64,000 nt of DNA from Candidatus Geothermarchaeota archaeon. GTDB lineage: Archaea > Thermoproteota > Nitrososphaeria > Geothermarchaeales > JDFR-13. The DNA lies in NCBI GenBank assembly GCA_015523545.1, contig WAKB01000001.1, positions 1 to 64,000 on the forward strand. The letters are read 5' to 3'. Both the position numbers and the translations under genes were made by a program. Shown here in pieces: positions 42,262 through 52,764 of the stretch; the stretch's first letter is position 1, and the number at the start of each line of letters is the position of its first letter. Below the pieces are notes generated by a model. That model was not told where the DNA came from. It worked only from the letters and a program-made list of their open reading frames with translations, and searched no databases.

Positions 42262-44097
42262 GTGGCGGTCTTGATAGGCTTCGAGGACTGGGATCTAACC
42301 CTAAGGGATGAGGTGTTCCATAGGCTGAAGAGCGTCTCGAAGCCTGGGACGGAGTATAGGCTTGCCGGTACAGATGCGGAGGAGAGGGCGGCCCACTATA
42401 TAGCGGAGAAGATGGGGGAGCTGGGGCTGGAGGTTGAGCTACAGCCAGTACCCGTAGATGGATGGAAGAGGATAGATGGATACCTGAGATGCGAGGATGG
42501 ATATAGGGCCGAGCTCTACACCTACGCAGGGAACACCGGCGGCGTGGCTGAGGGGGAGCTCATAGCGATAGAAGACCCCCTCGAGGGAGATGTTGAGGGG
42601 AAGATAGTCCTCTTCCTCGGCGATACCTACCCCTCACACCTAATAACCATGGCTATACTAGCAAACAGAGGGGCAAGAGCCATAGTCCTTGGGAAGAGGA
42701 GTGATAAGCACCATAGCCACTACCACATAGCCAACAACGAGTCGGCCGGGTACATCCCAATGGGAGTCGTCCGATGGGGGGAGGTGGAGAGCCTCATAGA
42801 GAGGGTTGGCAAACATTTCGAGCTATCCATTGAGACAGAGATATTCAGCAGTACTGGCTACAACGTCATAGGCACTATTGGGGAGGGTCCAGAGATACTC
42901 GTGACTGCCCACCACGACGCCTACTACCCGGGAATAGTCGACAACGCGTCGGGCGTAGCTGCTATACTAGACCTCGCCAGGGCGATCAGGGACTCGGCGT
43001 CCCTAGGCGACAGGTTTAGATACAGGTTTATCAGCTACACCGCTGAGGAGTATGGACTCAGAAACCAGGTCTTCGACTACCTAGTAGGGAGCAGACACTT
43101 CTTCAGAGAGATGTCTAGGGATCCAGCCAGGCCCGGGAGGATAGTGGCGATGATAAACTTCGACGTGATAGGCCTTAGGGGCGAGCCGATTGGGATAGCC
43201 TATACCCCAGACCTCGAGGAGTCCGTCCTATCCACTGTAAACAGCCTATCCATAGATAGTAGGAACGGGTATAGGTTGATAGACATGCCCAGCATATGGC
43301 TAGACATGTGGCCAGCGACCCTCGCTGGGGTCAGTACGGTCAGCTTCTCACAACTCGGGGAGAATGAGTACCACCAATACTACTACCACACCGAGGGAGA
43401 CACTGAGGAGCTTATAGGCGACCAGAACTACCTGGAGACGCTTGAGACAGCCTATGAACTCATAAATAATCTATCGAGGACGAGGACACCATTCCAGGTA
43501 TCAATGATTCTCAATAGGTTATCAAGGACGTTACGGGAGGACTGGGGACCGGGCCAGAGGAGTAGATATAGAAGGGTCGTTGAGAGGCTATCAGAGCTTG
43601 AGGGGAGGCTCCACCAGATTGAACATCTAAGGAATACTAGCGGCGGGGTAAGGGGGTATAGGAGGATAATGGGTGTGCTGAGGAGGGATCTATACAGGCT
43701 TCTCTACAGCTATGGCCTAAGATTCCCCACAACACTCTTCCCACAGCCATGGGGAGCAATACTAGCCAGCATAGACAGGGCATTGGAGAAGGGTGGAGGA
43801 GATGCTAAGGAGATCCTAAAGACGTATATAGGCTCGGCATGGCCGCTACATATGGGTGATGAGTATCTCAGGGACATACTTGACAGGCTGGGTAGAGTGG
43901 AGGGGATGGGCCTTGGCCAGCCACGTATATACCCCGACCCCGATATGCTGGACACTGAGAACCTACTAGACTGGCTAGCCGTGACTAGGGAGTCATATAT
44001 AGAGATGCTTTGGAACGTCTTGGATAGCCTGGAAGAGATTGTGAAACACTATGAGGAGGAGGCTAGGCAGTCACCTTCCCGAGAGACCTCTCCATGA
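42262..44097 (+). CDS. M28-family zinc aminopeptidase with PA-like insert
   Basis: 611 residues from GTG 42262. The catalytic part carries the M28 two-zinc set: His217 (TAHHDA), bridging Asp227 (VDNASG), general base Glu262 and ligand Glu263 (YTAEEYG), Asp301 (INFDVIG) and His376 (YYYHTEGDT). Residues about 85-190 form a PA-like insert (GKIVLFLGDTY, GARAIVLGKR). The last 180 residues are helical and family-variable. No signal peptide, so it acts on peptides inside the cell. Its last 35 bases overlap the convergent flavoprotein gene. Confidence 0.88.
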   Translation: MAVLIGFEDWDLTLRDEVFHRLKSVSKPGTEYRLAGTDAEERAAHYIAEKMGELGLEVELQPVPVDGWKRIDGYLRCEDGYRAELYTYAGNTGGVAEGELIAIEDPLEGDVEGKIVLFLGDTYPSHLITMAILANRGARAIVLGKRSDKHHSHYHIANNESAGYIPMGVVRWGEVESLIERVGKHFELSIETEIFSSTGYNVIGTIGEGPEILVTAHHDAYYPGIVDNASGVAAILDLARAIRDSASLGDRFRYRFISYTAEEYGLRNQVFDYLVGSRHFFREMSRDPARPGRIVAMINFDVIGLRGEPIGIAYTPDLEESVLSTVNSLSIDSRNGYRLIDMPSIWLDMWPATLAGVSTVSFSQLGENEYHQYYYHTEGDTEELIGDQNYLETLETAYELINNLSRTRTPFQVSMILNRLSRTLREDWGPGQRSRYRRVVERLSELEGRLHQIEHLRNTSGGVRGYRRIMGVLRRDLYRLLYSYGLRFPTTLFPQPWGAILASIDRALEKGGGDAKEILKTYIGSAWPLHMGDEYLRDILDRLGRVEGMGLGQPRIYPDPDMLDTENLLDWLAVTRESYIEMLWNVLDSLEEIVKHYEEEARQSPSRETSP

Positions 44098-45493
44098 GGC
44101 CCTGAGGAATGTACGGTGGGAACCTCCGCCTAAGCTCCGCGAATATCTCGTCAGTCACCCTGGCCCACTCGGCTATCCCATCGGGCTTCTCAGGATAGTT
44201 TAGGTAGTGCTGCTTCACCCTCTTCATAACCTTCAATGTATAGTCGAGATCCCTGATCACACCCATCTTCCCATGGGCCATCGCCTTCAACACCTTGACG
44301 AGCTTGTCATATACACTTATAACGTCATCCTCATCCCTAGCCTTAGAGACCTCCTCACTCTTTAGGATCCCATATCTAATGACGAACTCATACTCGGTGT
44401 CGCTATACGCCTGCATCAAGTGTCTAAAGACGTCGAGCCTAGCCTGCCTAACACCGTAGGGACTCGTCATATAGGCGTGTTGATACCTCCACATCATCTC
44501 CATACTATAGTCACCTGCCTCGATAGCCTCGGCCACATACTTCGATAATAGGTATGCACCGTAGAGGCCATAGCCTATACCCTCAGCCGTCGCGGGATCA
44601 ATCATTATCGCGCTATCACCCACAGCCGCGAAGCCGTTACCCACGAAGACGTGTCTAGGCCTCCTGTTAGGGATGTTCCACGTCCCCTTCTTAATGATCT
44701 CCCTCTCAGCCAGTAGATCGGGCATAAACTCCCTGATATACCTCTCCATAAGGATGTGGGGCTTAGGTATATCGGGATGGGGCATCACCCCGTTCCCAAT
44801 GTTGAGCATATACCCCTCCCTATCCCATGGGAAGAGCCATACATAGCCAGTCGGTGCATACTCGCTTATGAACTGTAGATGGACATAGTCAACCTCCTCA
44901 AACCTCTTCTTAATGCGTACAACCTCCCTATACGCGTTAATGATATCCCTATCTAGGATCTCCTTCTCAATACCCCATGACTCGGGGGCCTTCCTAATCA
45001 GTATTGAGCTATAGCCCGTGGCATCCACCACGATCTTCGCCCTAATCTCGTAGGGCTCACCGCCTCCACGGGGCCTGACGACTACACCCCTGGCATACCC
45101 ATCTTCTAATACCAGGTCCTGGATAATGGTTGAGCTGTATAGCTCGGCCCCAGCCTCTAGTGCAAGGCTTAGGAGCTCCTGCCCCCATCCATGCCTATCA
45201 ACAACATATCCACCTTCCCTAGTCTCCACAGCTATGCTATACCTCATATCCCTCGGGTAGACCTTTATCCCCTTGATGTAGCTCCTAACCACGCTGTCAC
45301 TTGGATGTGGAAGGCCTGTGGCGGAGAAGTGGTGCCCAGCTATCGCGTCGCCACATATCTTGTCACCGATATTGTCCCTACTCCTCCTATCTATGAGAGC
45401 CACGCTTAGACCCTTCTTCGCCAGGAGGTATGCAGCAGTCATACCGGCGGTGCCGGAGCCGGCTACCACCACGTCATAAGTCTTCTGCTCCAT
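44063..45493 (-). CDS. Geranylgeranyl reductase-family FAD oxidoreductase
   Basis: About 476 residues from ATG 45493, which follows GGTGG; the track starts 15 codons earlier. FAD-binding GSGTAGMTAAYLLAKKG at the N-terminus, DKICGDAI with the Cys typical of the GGR group, the second FAD motif VFVGNGFAAVGDSAIMIDP, and substrate-side YVWLFPWDREGYMLNIGNG. Reduces double bonds of geranylgeranyl chains in archaeal membrane lipids, or a related prenyl substrate. Convergent overlap with the M28 peptidase. Confidence 0.85.
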   Translation of the reverse strand: MEQKTYDVVVAGSGTAGMTAAYLLAKKGLSVALIDRRSRDNIGDKICGDAIAGHHFSATGLPHPSDSVVRSYIKGIKVYPRDMRYSIAVETREGGYVVDRHGWGQELLSLALEAGAELYSSTIIQDLVLEDGYARGVVVRPRGGGEPYEIRAKIVVDATGYSSILIRKAPESWGIEKEILDRDIINAYREVVRIKKRFEEVDYVHLQFISEYAPTGYVWLFPWDREGYMLNIGNGVMPHPDIPKPHILMERYIREFMPDLLAEREIIKKGTWNIPNRRPRHVFVGNGFAAVGDSAIMIDPATAEGIGYGLYGAYLLSKYVAEAIEAGDYSMEMMWRYQHAYMTSPYGVRQARLDVFRHLMQAYSDTEYEFVIRYGILKSEEVSKARDEDDVISVYDKLVKVLKAMAHGKMGVIRDLDYTLKVMKRVKQHYLNYPEKPDGIAEWARVTDEIFAELRRRFPPYIPQGLMERSLGKVTA

Positions 45494-45631
45494 ATAACCA
45501 CCTACATCTATATCTAGGCATCTATCTAGTATTCCCACGAGACTCTATATATCGGCTGTAAATACCTCCCGGGGGATGGGTATATACCTATACAGGGTTA
45601 TCAAGCCTGAGCCACCAATACTATATGGTGG

Positions 45632-46114
45632 ATGAAGGGGTACGCCGCTGTAGCTATAGTCCTAAACGGCTCAGAGGTATTGATGATTAGGCGTGCCGAG
45701 AGGGACGACGATCCCTGGAGCGGGGACCTAGCCCTCCCAGGGGGTAGACACGTGGATGAGGATAGGGATATGCTCGACACGGCTATCAGGGAGCTGTGGG
45801 AGGAGGCCGGCGTATCCATAGAGAGAGGGGATGTAGAGCCCATAACCCTGGGCGTGTTCCACCCCATGTCCTACCCCGAGTATAGGGTATACGCGATAGC
45901 CTTCATCCTCGGAGAGAAGCCCAGCACGAGGCCTGGTGAGGAGGTTACACAGGTCTTCTGGCTAGACCTTGGAAACGCTAGGGAGGACACCTGCCTCAAA
46001 CATGTAAGGGCACGGGGTGTAGATCTAGAGGTTCCCTGTATAAAGACTAGTTATGGAGATGTATGGGGATTGACGTATAGAGTCTTGAAGAGGGTTGCGA
46101 GGGACCTCCTATGA
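45632..46114 (+). CDS. Nudix hydrolase (CoA pyrophosphatase-like spacing)
   Basis: 160 residues. Nudix box LPGGRHVDEDRDMLDTAIREL followed by WEEAGVSI, with the metal-binding EExG helix intact. The spacing GGR-x(n)-TAxREL is that of the CoA-diphosphatase (YeaB/NUDT7) group rather than MutT, but substrate cannot be fixed. Leading KGYAAVAIVLNGSEVLMIRRAER is the usual first strand. The stop overlaps the next small ORF by 4 bases (ATGA). Confidence 0.85.
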   Translation: MKGYAAVAIVLNGSEVLMIRRAERDDDPWSGDLALPGGRHVDEDRDMLDTAIRELWEEAGVSIERGDVEPITLGVFHPMSYPEYRVYAIAFILGEKPSTRPGEEVTQVFWLDLGNAREDTCLKHVRARGVDLEVPCIKTSYGDVWGLTYRVLKRVARDLL

Positions 46115-46347
46115 AGATAGACACCCTCCTAGAGATGATACACCAAGTGATACGAAAGGCGGGGGCAGAGGGGCCTGAGGAGGTGGAGCTCTGTATAGAG
46201 GGGCTGCGGCACGACTTGTTGAGGGAGGTGGCTGCTAGGCTGAGGCCTGCATACATATCGAATAGGTGTGAGGACGGGGTCTACAGAGAGGAGATTGAAA
46301 TAGGTGGGCAGAGGATAGTCGTGGGTGTCAGGAGGCTGGAGATATAA
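46111..46347 (+). CDS. Small protein of unknown function, coupled to Nudix gene
   Basis: 78 residues: two helices (KIDTLLEMIHQVIRKAG, LRHDLLREVAARLRPAY) then two beta strands (YREEIEIGGQRIVVGVRRLEI). Cytoplasmic. No family known to me. ATGA overlap with the Nudix gene shows coupled translation, and the short distance to the convergent subtilase gene (18 bases) leaves no room for another gene. Confidence 0.6.
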   Translation: MKIDTLLEMIHQVIRKAGAEGPEEVELCIEGLRHDLLREVAARLRPAYISNRCEDGVYREEIEIGGQRIVVGVRRLEI

Positions 46348-46365
46348 AGAGTGGAGGGGTTAGGG

Positions 46366-49300
46366 CTACCTCCTCATCCGCCTAAGGAGTAGTAGGACGC
46401 TGATGGCCACGAGGGCTATAGCTATGATGTACACTATGAGAGTCAAGTTGTTCTGACCCTCGATAGTGACCTCCTCCGATATGAAACCGTCTACACTGAC
46501 CTGTAGAGTCTCGCTGTAGGAGACGGATACTGTGGGTATGGTCACCCTGTAGACACCGCCCTCAACCACCGCACCATCTACGCTTAGGGACTCGACAGGC
46601 TCTCCAAGGACGCGGTAGCTAGCCCTTATCTCATAGGTCACGCTGAAGAGATCCTCAGAGACCTTCACCACCTCGAGGTCGACGGTGTCGAAGACCACCT
46701 CAATAGGTTCAGAGACATATACATCCACATTGTAGACGTCGTCGGCTATGCTGGTGACACTATAGGACACCCTTCCAGGCGAGTTCGTGTCGCCGTCAGG
46801 CTCTATAACAACCTCACCGGTGAAGCCCCTACCATCACTCTCATAGTATGCCGTGTAGCTTATCCCCGGATGACTACCTATCGGCAGGTGGGTCCTCTCG
46901 GCACTAAGCTCCACAACCACCCTGTCAAAGACGATGGTTATCGGGGTGCCGTCAACCGAGGCGGTTAGGCCAGGTGTGAAGACTAGTAGGCCCGAGTCGT
47001 CCCTAACCATTGATACGCCGATCGATACAGAGCCCACGTCATCCATCGAGACCTGGTAGACAGCCCTATACACGCCATTATCCATGGCCAGTCTCAGCAC
47101 CACAGCCTCGCCATCCACATCCAGGACTATGACTGGATTCTCACCAAGCATTCCCATGGGCTCCGACGCTACGACAACCTCTATCGCCACGGTCTCCCCT
47201 ACAGACACCCTAGCCTCGCCATCCACTAGTCTGAGCCAGTCAGGAGTATTGACCTCGATAGACACGCCTATGAAGACTATCGATATCGGCTCTGGGAGGG
47301 CCACATCATCAATGTCTATGTACGGGCTCAGCATCTCCACGCCATCCACAGCTATAGATACCTCGCCTGGGGAGCTACTCGTTATGTTTAGAATGACAAC
47401 ACCGTCCTGAGCCTCATACCACTCACCATTAACCATGATCCTTGCTGGGCCTATCGGGGACATGTTGCTGGCCAGCCTAAGAGCCACCTCCACCACTACG
47501 GTGTCTCCCACAGCCGCCCTGTCCTGCGTTGCCTCCATAGTCACCGTCAATCCGGTGTAGAGTATCTTCCTGGTGATCTTTACAGGCTCGGTTAGGGATG
47601 ACGGACCGGTGTATACATCTATCCTAGTGCCATTAGTTATCAACAGGATTTCTGAGTTCAGGACCCACTCGCCGTTATCCTCCTCCATAGGTAGTGTCAG
47701 GAGGTCGAATCCGGCTATGCTTATAGTCACTCCGAAGCCCTCAACAGGTGTGGTGTAGACCAGCCTCGGATCCTTACCCTCGTCCATCACCACAGGCTTG
47801 ACATCCACCTCTAGGCCAGTAGCCAATGGATCCTCGAGGGAGAGTACCACCACGTCCTCATAGCTCGACTCATGGATGTTTCCATAGGAGTCCTCCGCAT
47901 AGATAGAGATGGATAGGCTGTCACCCATCACGGGTATCTCCACCCTGTGTAAAAGCGCCAGGCCAGGTGGTGAGAATAGTGTCCTGTCTACACCCACCTG
48001 CTCTATCTGAGCCCTCCTCGGGGTGGATCCGTCCCAGCTATATAGGAACTCCAGGTTCTCCAGCCGTGAGGCCTCGGATACTGTGAAGAGGATCTCTACC
48101 GTGTCGTCGAGTACCTCGCTCTCCATCCTGAGTATTATCGGCGGCTCACGGTCAATCTCACCGGTCTTGAAGACTGAGCGTCCCTCGATCCTTGTGAATA
48201 GTAGATACTCACTATTCACCATCTCATACTCCACTTCATAGGTCGGCCCGGTCCTCAGGTTCCTGAAGCTCAGCAGTGGTATCCCAGAGTCCCTCCCCCT
48301 CTCCAAGACTTCACCGTCCGAGCGGAGGACATATTCGATGTCGTAGTCACCAGCAATCACGAATGGGGTATAGCTGGACATAACATATACCGAGAGATTA
48401 GTCCTGAGGCTGAAGTCTGGCATTATCAGTGTACGCTCCCTGTTATAGATGAAGTATGGAGTCCTACCGGGCTTAAACACCTTGTTAGCCGTCTCCTGGA
48501 AGAGGACGTCTAGACTCGTTATCCTAAAGTCGCCCGAGACCGTGAGGAAGTATTTAAACTCGGTGTCGAAGGTCTCCACATCGGGTGTGAACCTGACATT
48601 GTACAGCCCACCCTGGAACATTGGGGCCACTACCAGGAAGGTGAACTGCTGACCTGGTGGGAAGACGGCGAATCCACCGAAGACCGACTCATTAGCCCTC
48701 TGGAAGCCGGTGTCCAGCCTGTTCTGGAAGAATGTGGGCCTAGGCAGGGACGATACATAGTCGCTCAAGAGCCAGGATGCAGAGGCATATGTAGTTGTGT
48801 ATCTAAGCCTCTCGGTATAGTTCCAGTCCCCTAGGGGTGGGGGCCTCCTGATATACTGGCCGTTGAAGAAGAACTCTCTCGGTAGGTTATAACCGTAGTA
48901 CATGTAGTAGTCAGCAGAGATATTCCATAAGCCGTATAGGTAGAGGCTGAGAGGCTCATCCGAGGGGCTGTAGAACGTTACTATATGGCCCATGGGGACG
49001 TAGGACGCCCCAATACCCTGTGGCTGTAGACTCGTGGTTGGGTAATCATCCACATCTATGGTCAACGTTATGTCCTCATCCACCGTGATGTTCTCGGAGT
49101 AGACGAATATCGGCCCCTCGATCAGGTCTTCAGACATGAATGTATTGGCTGAGACTCCTACGAAGGTATAGTCTCCTGGTGGTAGGTCGAACCAGAGCAT
49201 ATAGCTCGTCCCATTATCACCTATGGATCCGCCTGTGGGGAGTAGCCAATCCTTATCCACCGGGTTATATGTGGCGAATAGTGTGAAGAATACCTCTCCA

Positions 49301-51045
49301 TTCAGTGTAGAGTTTAGCGTCACCTTGTAGAGCCAATACACGCTGAACATTATCTGGTACCTCTCACCCAGGTCGTCCCTAAGCCTTATAATACCCATGT
49401 AGACATCTGGCGGTACAGTATCCGATATGAAGACCTCTACGGTCCCATGGGTCTCATTGTTCTGTACGTAGAAGGCGGTCACCATCTGTATGTCGGGACC
49501 AGTACCGTATAGCCTGGCCCAGTCAACACCGAGAACCTGTAGCCTCGTTGCCTCTCCAACGGTATATACAGTGATGTTTAGATGCCTAATACCAGTCCTA
49601 GCATTGACCGATATGCTGGGCATGGTAATGATGAATGAAGCGTTTATAGCGTCTACAGCGTCTACAAGACCGGCGCCATAGGAGAAGACATCCGGCTCGA
49701 TAGGGTCAGCCGTAGTGACTATGAGGCTCTTAATCTCGAGAGGCGATAGGTTGGGCCTGGCCTGCTTAATCAGGGCCACGACCCCGGCGACGTGTGGTGT
49801 AGCCATGCTAGTACCGCTTAGGGCTATGTAGCTTCCACCGTCGCCCTGTATAGCTGAGTCGCCAGCCATCTCCTCCAGGAGGCTACCGCTGGCCAGGGGG
49901 GCTATGATGTCGACTCCAGGGGCCAGTACATCGGGCTTTACACGTAGGTCCCCAGTGGGTCCACGGCTACTAAAGTCTACCAGTGTACCATTCTTGAATG
50001 TGGCTCCCACAGTGATGGCTTTCCTCGCGACGGCTGGACTACCTAGAGAGGAGTATGAAGGCCCGTCGTTCCCAGCCGCGACTACCACCACCACACCATT
50101 ATCAACGGCCCAGTCCACGGCCATGCTGAGGGGGTCTGTACCATCACCGTTGAGGCCTCCACCTAGGCTCATGTTTATGACATCCGCCCCATTCTCCACA
50201 GCCTCCTCAATACCTGCTATGATCCAGCTCACGAGCCCGAATCCCTCGCTCGATATCACCTTTATATTCATCAATAGGGCTCCGGGAGCCACACCGGTGA
50301 ACTTACCATTGCTCGCCGCTCCAGTCCCAGCGGCTATCCCAGCTACATGCGTGCCATGGCCATGGAGATCCTCAGGCCCCTCCTCAGGCACCATTGACAC
50401 ACTATAGACAATCTTAGAAGTCCCGTTGGGGAAGTAGAAGTCTGGGTGGGTAGGGTCTATACCCGTGTCGAGGATCGCTATCTTCACCCCACTCCCATTT
50501 ATCTCTATCCCCAGCCTATTCGAGATCGTCTCCAGCCTATCCCTATCCACTATTAGGCCTACACTCTCGTTCAGACTTATCCTGACCTTGATATCAGGGA
50601 CTAGGCTGGCGCTCTCTACACGGCTCACCAGTAGTGGAGCCTTGGATAGGGGTATCTCAAGGGCTATTAGTGGCAGCCTCCTATATACATAGGTAACCTC
50701 GCCATCCAGCCTCTCGACGAGCCTGATCAGCGATACCTTCTCCATCTGGTCCTCATACCTCGCTATAAACCTGAAGTCTATACGATCCAGAACGTCGGGG
50801 CTTATGCTATAGATCCTCCTACCCTCCACCTCGAGGCCGTCGATATCCGACAAGGGGTATAGCAGGTCTGGCGTCAGCATAAGGTATGGCTCCCCGCCCA
50901 CACCCACTACAGCCAGGTTCTTACCATTATCAGTCACAAGTATCCCTATACTGCTATACCCACCCTGGGTAGCCGAGGTGCCGAGTACAACGAGTAGTAA
51001 CATTAGAAGTATTATGGTTCTAGAAGGTCCCCTAGGATCAGTCAT
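46366..51045 (-). CDS. Giant membrane-anchored subtilisin-like protease
   Basis: 1559 residues from ATG 51045, which has GGAGAGGTGA five bases upstream; the track begins 16 codons earlier. Signal peptide, pro-region, then the S8 domain with Asp209 (AILDTGID), His246 (HGHGTHVAG), oxyanion Asn342 (AAGND) and Ser429 (GTSMATPHVAG), numbered on the track ORF. More than 1000 residues of beta-sandwich domains follow, and a C-terminal helix (LTLIVYIIAIALVAISVLLLL) with RRMRR anchors it to the membrane. It would digest proteins at the cell surface, feeding the adjacent Liv importer. Resembles pyrolysin-type crenarchaeal proteases. Confidence 0.92.
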   Translation of the reverse strand: MTDPRGPSRTIILLMLLLVVLGTSATQGGYSSIGILVTDNGKNLAVVGVGGEPYLMLTPDLLYPLSDIDGLEVEGRRIYSISPDVLDRIDFRFIARYEDQMEKVSLIRLVERLDGEVTYVYRRLPLIALEIPLSKAPLLVSRVESASLVPDIKVRISLNESVGLIVDRDRLETISNRLGIEINGSGVKIAILDTGIDPTHPDFYFPNGTSKIVYSVSMVPEEGPEDLHGHGTHVAGIAAGTGAASNGKFTGVAPGALLMNIKVISSEGFGLVSWIIAGIEEAVENGADVINMSLGGGLNGDGTDPLSMAVDWAVDNGVVVVVAAGNDGPSYSSLGSPAVARKAITVGATFKNGTLVDFSSRGPTGDLRVKPDVLAPGVDIIAPLASGSLLEEMAGDSAIQGDGGSYIALSGTSMATPHVAGVVALIKQARPNLSPLEIKSLIVTTADPIEPDVFSYGAGLVDAVDAINASFIITMPSISVNARTGIRHLNITVYTVGEATRLQVLGVDWARLYGTGPDIQMVTAFYVQNNETHGTVEVFISDTVPPDVYMGIIRLRDDLGERYQIMFSVYWLYKVTLNSTLNGEVFFTLFATYNPVDKDWLLPTGGSIGDNGTSYMLWFDLPPGDYTFVGVSANTFMSEDLIEGPIFVYSENITVDEDITLTIDVDDYPTTSLQPQGIGASYVPMGHIVTFYSPSDEPLSLYLYGLWNISADYYMYYGYNLPREFFFNGQYIRRPPPLGDWNYTERLRYTTTYASASWLLSDYVSSLPRPTFFQNRLDTGFQRANESVFGGFAVFPPGQQFTFLVVAPMFQGGLYNVRFTPDVETFDTEFKYFLTVSGDFRITSLDVLFQETANKVFKPGRTPYFIYNRERTLIMPDFSLRTNLSVYVMSSYTPFVIAGDYDIEYVLRSDGEVLERGRDSGIPLLSFRNLRTGPTYEVEYEMVNSEYLLFTRIEGRSVFKTGEIDREPPIILRMESEVLDDTVEILFTVSEASRLENLEFLYSWDGSTPRRAQIEQVGVDRTLFSPPGLALLHRVEIPVMGDSLSISIYAEDSYGNIHESSYEDVVVLSLEDPLATGLEVDVKPVVMDEGKDPRLVYTTPVEGFGVTISIAGFDLLTLPMEEDNGEWVLNSEILLITNGTRIDVYTGPSSLTEPVKITRKILYTGLTVTMEATQDRAAVGDTVVVEVALRLASNMSPIGPARIMVNGEWYEAQDGVVILNITSSSPGEVSIAVDGVEMLSPYIDIDDVALPEPISIVFIGVSIEVNTPDWLRLVDGEARVSVGETVAIEVVVASEPMGMLGENPVIVLDVDGEAVVLRLAMDNGVYRAVYQVSMDDVGSVSIGVSMVRDDSGLLVFTPGLTASVDGTPITIVFDRVVVELSAERTHLPIGSHPGISYTAYYESDGRGFTGEVVIEPDGDTNSPGRVSYSVTSIADDVYNVDVYVSEPIEVVFDTVDLEVVKVSEDLFSVTYEIRASYRVLGEPVESLSVDGAVVEGGVYRVTIPTVSVSYSETLQVSVDGFISEEVTIEGQNNLTLIVYIIAIALVAISVLLLLRRMRR

Positions 51046-51120
51046 ATCTTCACCTCTCCCTAAAAGATGATTAAAAGGTATTTCGGGAGCCACCCCTATA
51101 AAACTATTGGTTGGGGTGGC

Positions 51121-51849
51121 CTACCTTGTTATACCGAGGTAGAGCCTGGAGAACTCTGGGTGCTCCAGGAGCTCCTTAGGATCTCCACTATACCTTATCT
51201 CACCACTTACTAGTAGATAGGCATAGTCACCTATCTCAAGAGCCTGCTTAGCGTTCTGCTCAACCAGTAGAATAGTGAGGCCAAGCTCATCCCTAAGCTC
51301 CACCACCTTACGCATCATCATCTTGACTAGTAGGGGCGCCAGGTCTGTAGACATCTCATCCAGCATGAGTAGCTTCGGCCTCCTCATCAATGCCATGGCT
51401 ATAGCCAGCATCCTACGCTCACCACCGCTAAGTGTGCCAGCCTTCCTATCCATGAATTCCTTCAGCCTTGGGAAGAGCTGTACAACCTCCTCTATCCTAG
51501 TCTCGACCTCGTCCTTCGGGAGTAGGTATGCACCGAGGACCAGGTTGTCCCGCACCGTTAGGCTTGCAACCACGTTCTTCATCTGGAGCAGGTATGAGAT
51601 CCCCATCTGGGCTATCTTATGTGGCGGGACACCAACTATCTCCTGCCCATTGAACTTTATCGAGCCCTTATAGATCGTCGTCAAACCCGCGATACTGTTG
51701 AGGAGCGTCGTCTTACCAGCACCGTTGGGGCCGACGACCACCGTTATACTGCCCTCCTCAACCTCCATGTTGACGTCGAATAGGACCTTGAGAGGACCAT
51801 ACCCAGCAGAGAGATCCTTGACAACTAGTGTCTTGGACATAGCCATCAC
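51121..51849 (-). CDS. livF: Branched-chain amino acid ABC ATPase LivF
   Basis: 242 residues. Walker A GPNGAGKTTL, signature LSGGERRMLAIAMALM, Walker B LLMLDEMSTDLAP (MSTDL where LivF usually reads PSEGL), H-loop VEQN typical of LivF. Partner of LivG, whose stop overlaps this start by 4 bases. Drives uptake of branched-chain or other hydrophobic amino acids. Confidence 0.9.
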   Translation of the reverse strand: MMAMSKTLVVKDLSAGYGPLKVLFDVNMEVEEGSITVVVGPNGAGKTTLLNSIAGLTTIYKGSIKFNGQEIVGVPPHKIAQMGISYLLQMKNVVASLTVRDNLVLGAYLLPKDEVETRIEEVVQLFPRLKEFMDRKAGTLSGGERRMLAIAMALMRRPKLLMLDEMSTDLAPLLVKMMMRKVVELRDELGLTILLVEQNAKQALEIGDYAYLLVSGEIRYSGDPKELLEHPEFSRLYLGITR

Positions 51850-52640
51850 TCCCCGATATAGACCTCTATGACTTTGGGGTTGTTAGCCACCTCGTCAGGC
51901 AGGCCCTCCGCGATAACTGTTCCACGGTCCATGACATAGACATAGTCTGCGAATGGAAGGGCTATATCAATCCTATGCTCTATAAGTAGGAAGGAGACGT
52001 CCCACTTCTTTAGGAGCCCCCTGATGTATGAGAGGATCTCATTGGCATACTTCGGGTCGGTACCGCCTATGGGCTCGTCCAGTGCGATAAGCTTCGCATT
52101 GGTTGCTAATGCCCTGGCCACCTCCAACATCTTTAGCTGGCCAGCCCCTAGGGAGGATGCGGGCATGTCCCACTTCTCCTCCAAGCCTACGCTCCTAAGT
52201 ATCTCGAATGCCCTCTTAATGTTCGCCTCCTCCTCACTTATCCATAGAGGCCTTATAGGCGCCTTCAAGGGGTTCTCCCCACTATTCTTGAGTGCGACCA
52301 AGACGTTGTCTAGGACGGTCAGCCCTATGAAGGGCTCCGGGATCTGGAAGGTCCTAACAAACCCTACCCTATATACCTCATGGGGCCTCCAGCCCGTGAT
52401 ATCAATACCATTATAGAATATCTTCCCACCATCGGGCTTCAAAACACCTGTACATACATTTACGAATGTGGACTTACCCGCCCCATTAGGGCCCATCAAC
52501 ATGGTTATCTTGTTCCTAGCCACCTTCATAGACACATTGTTAACGGCTACAAGACCACCAAACCTTTTCACCACTTTGAATGTCTCCAATATATACTTCT
52601 TGGGATCTAGAGTGTAGGCTTCAGCAGTATCCTGCAGCAT
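51846..52640 (-). CDS. livG: Branched-chain amino acid ABC ATPase LivG
   Basis: 264 residues. Walker A GPNGAGKSTFVNVCTG, LivG-specific RTFQIPEPF, signature LGAGQLKMLEVARAL (A in the LSGGQ position), Walker B LIALDEPIGGTDP, H-loop IEHRIDI. About 15 extra N-terminal residues precede the usual start, so initiation at a later codon is possible. Forms the heteromeric ATPase with LivF; transcribed leftward together with the binding protein gene upstream. Confidence 0.9.
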   Translation of the reverse strand: MLQDTAEAYTLDPKKYILETFKVVKRFGGLVAVNNVSMKVARNKITMLMGPNGAGKSTFVNVCTGVLKPDGGKIFYNGIDITGWRPHEVYRVGFVRTFQIPEPFIGLTVLDNVLVALKNSGENPLKAPIRPLWISEEEANIKRAFEILRSVGLEEKWDMPASSLGAGQLKMLEVARALATNAKLIALDEPIGGTDPKYANEILSYIRGLLKKWDVSFLLIEHRIDIALPFADYVYVMDRGTVIAEGLPDEVANNPKVIEVYIGE

Positions 52641-52764
52641 AAATAAGAAAATCTGATCTGGACGATAAAAAAGTGTTGCAGTCCCCTAGGACAAGAAGTG
52701 GAGGTGAACTTAGGACTATAAATGAAAACACAATATAAAAAAATGGGTGTTTAGGGTTGGGAGT

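Noticed and set aside
46366-51045. Multiple plus-strand ORFs up to 167 residues opposite the subtilase
   Set aside because: Low-complexity Ser/Thr/Pro shadows of the long beta-rich protein; no start sites or families.
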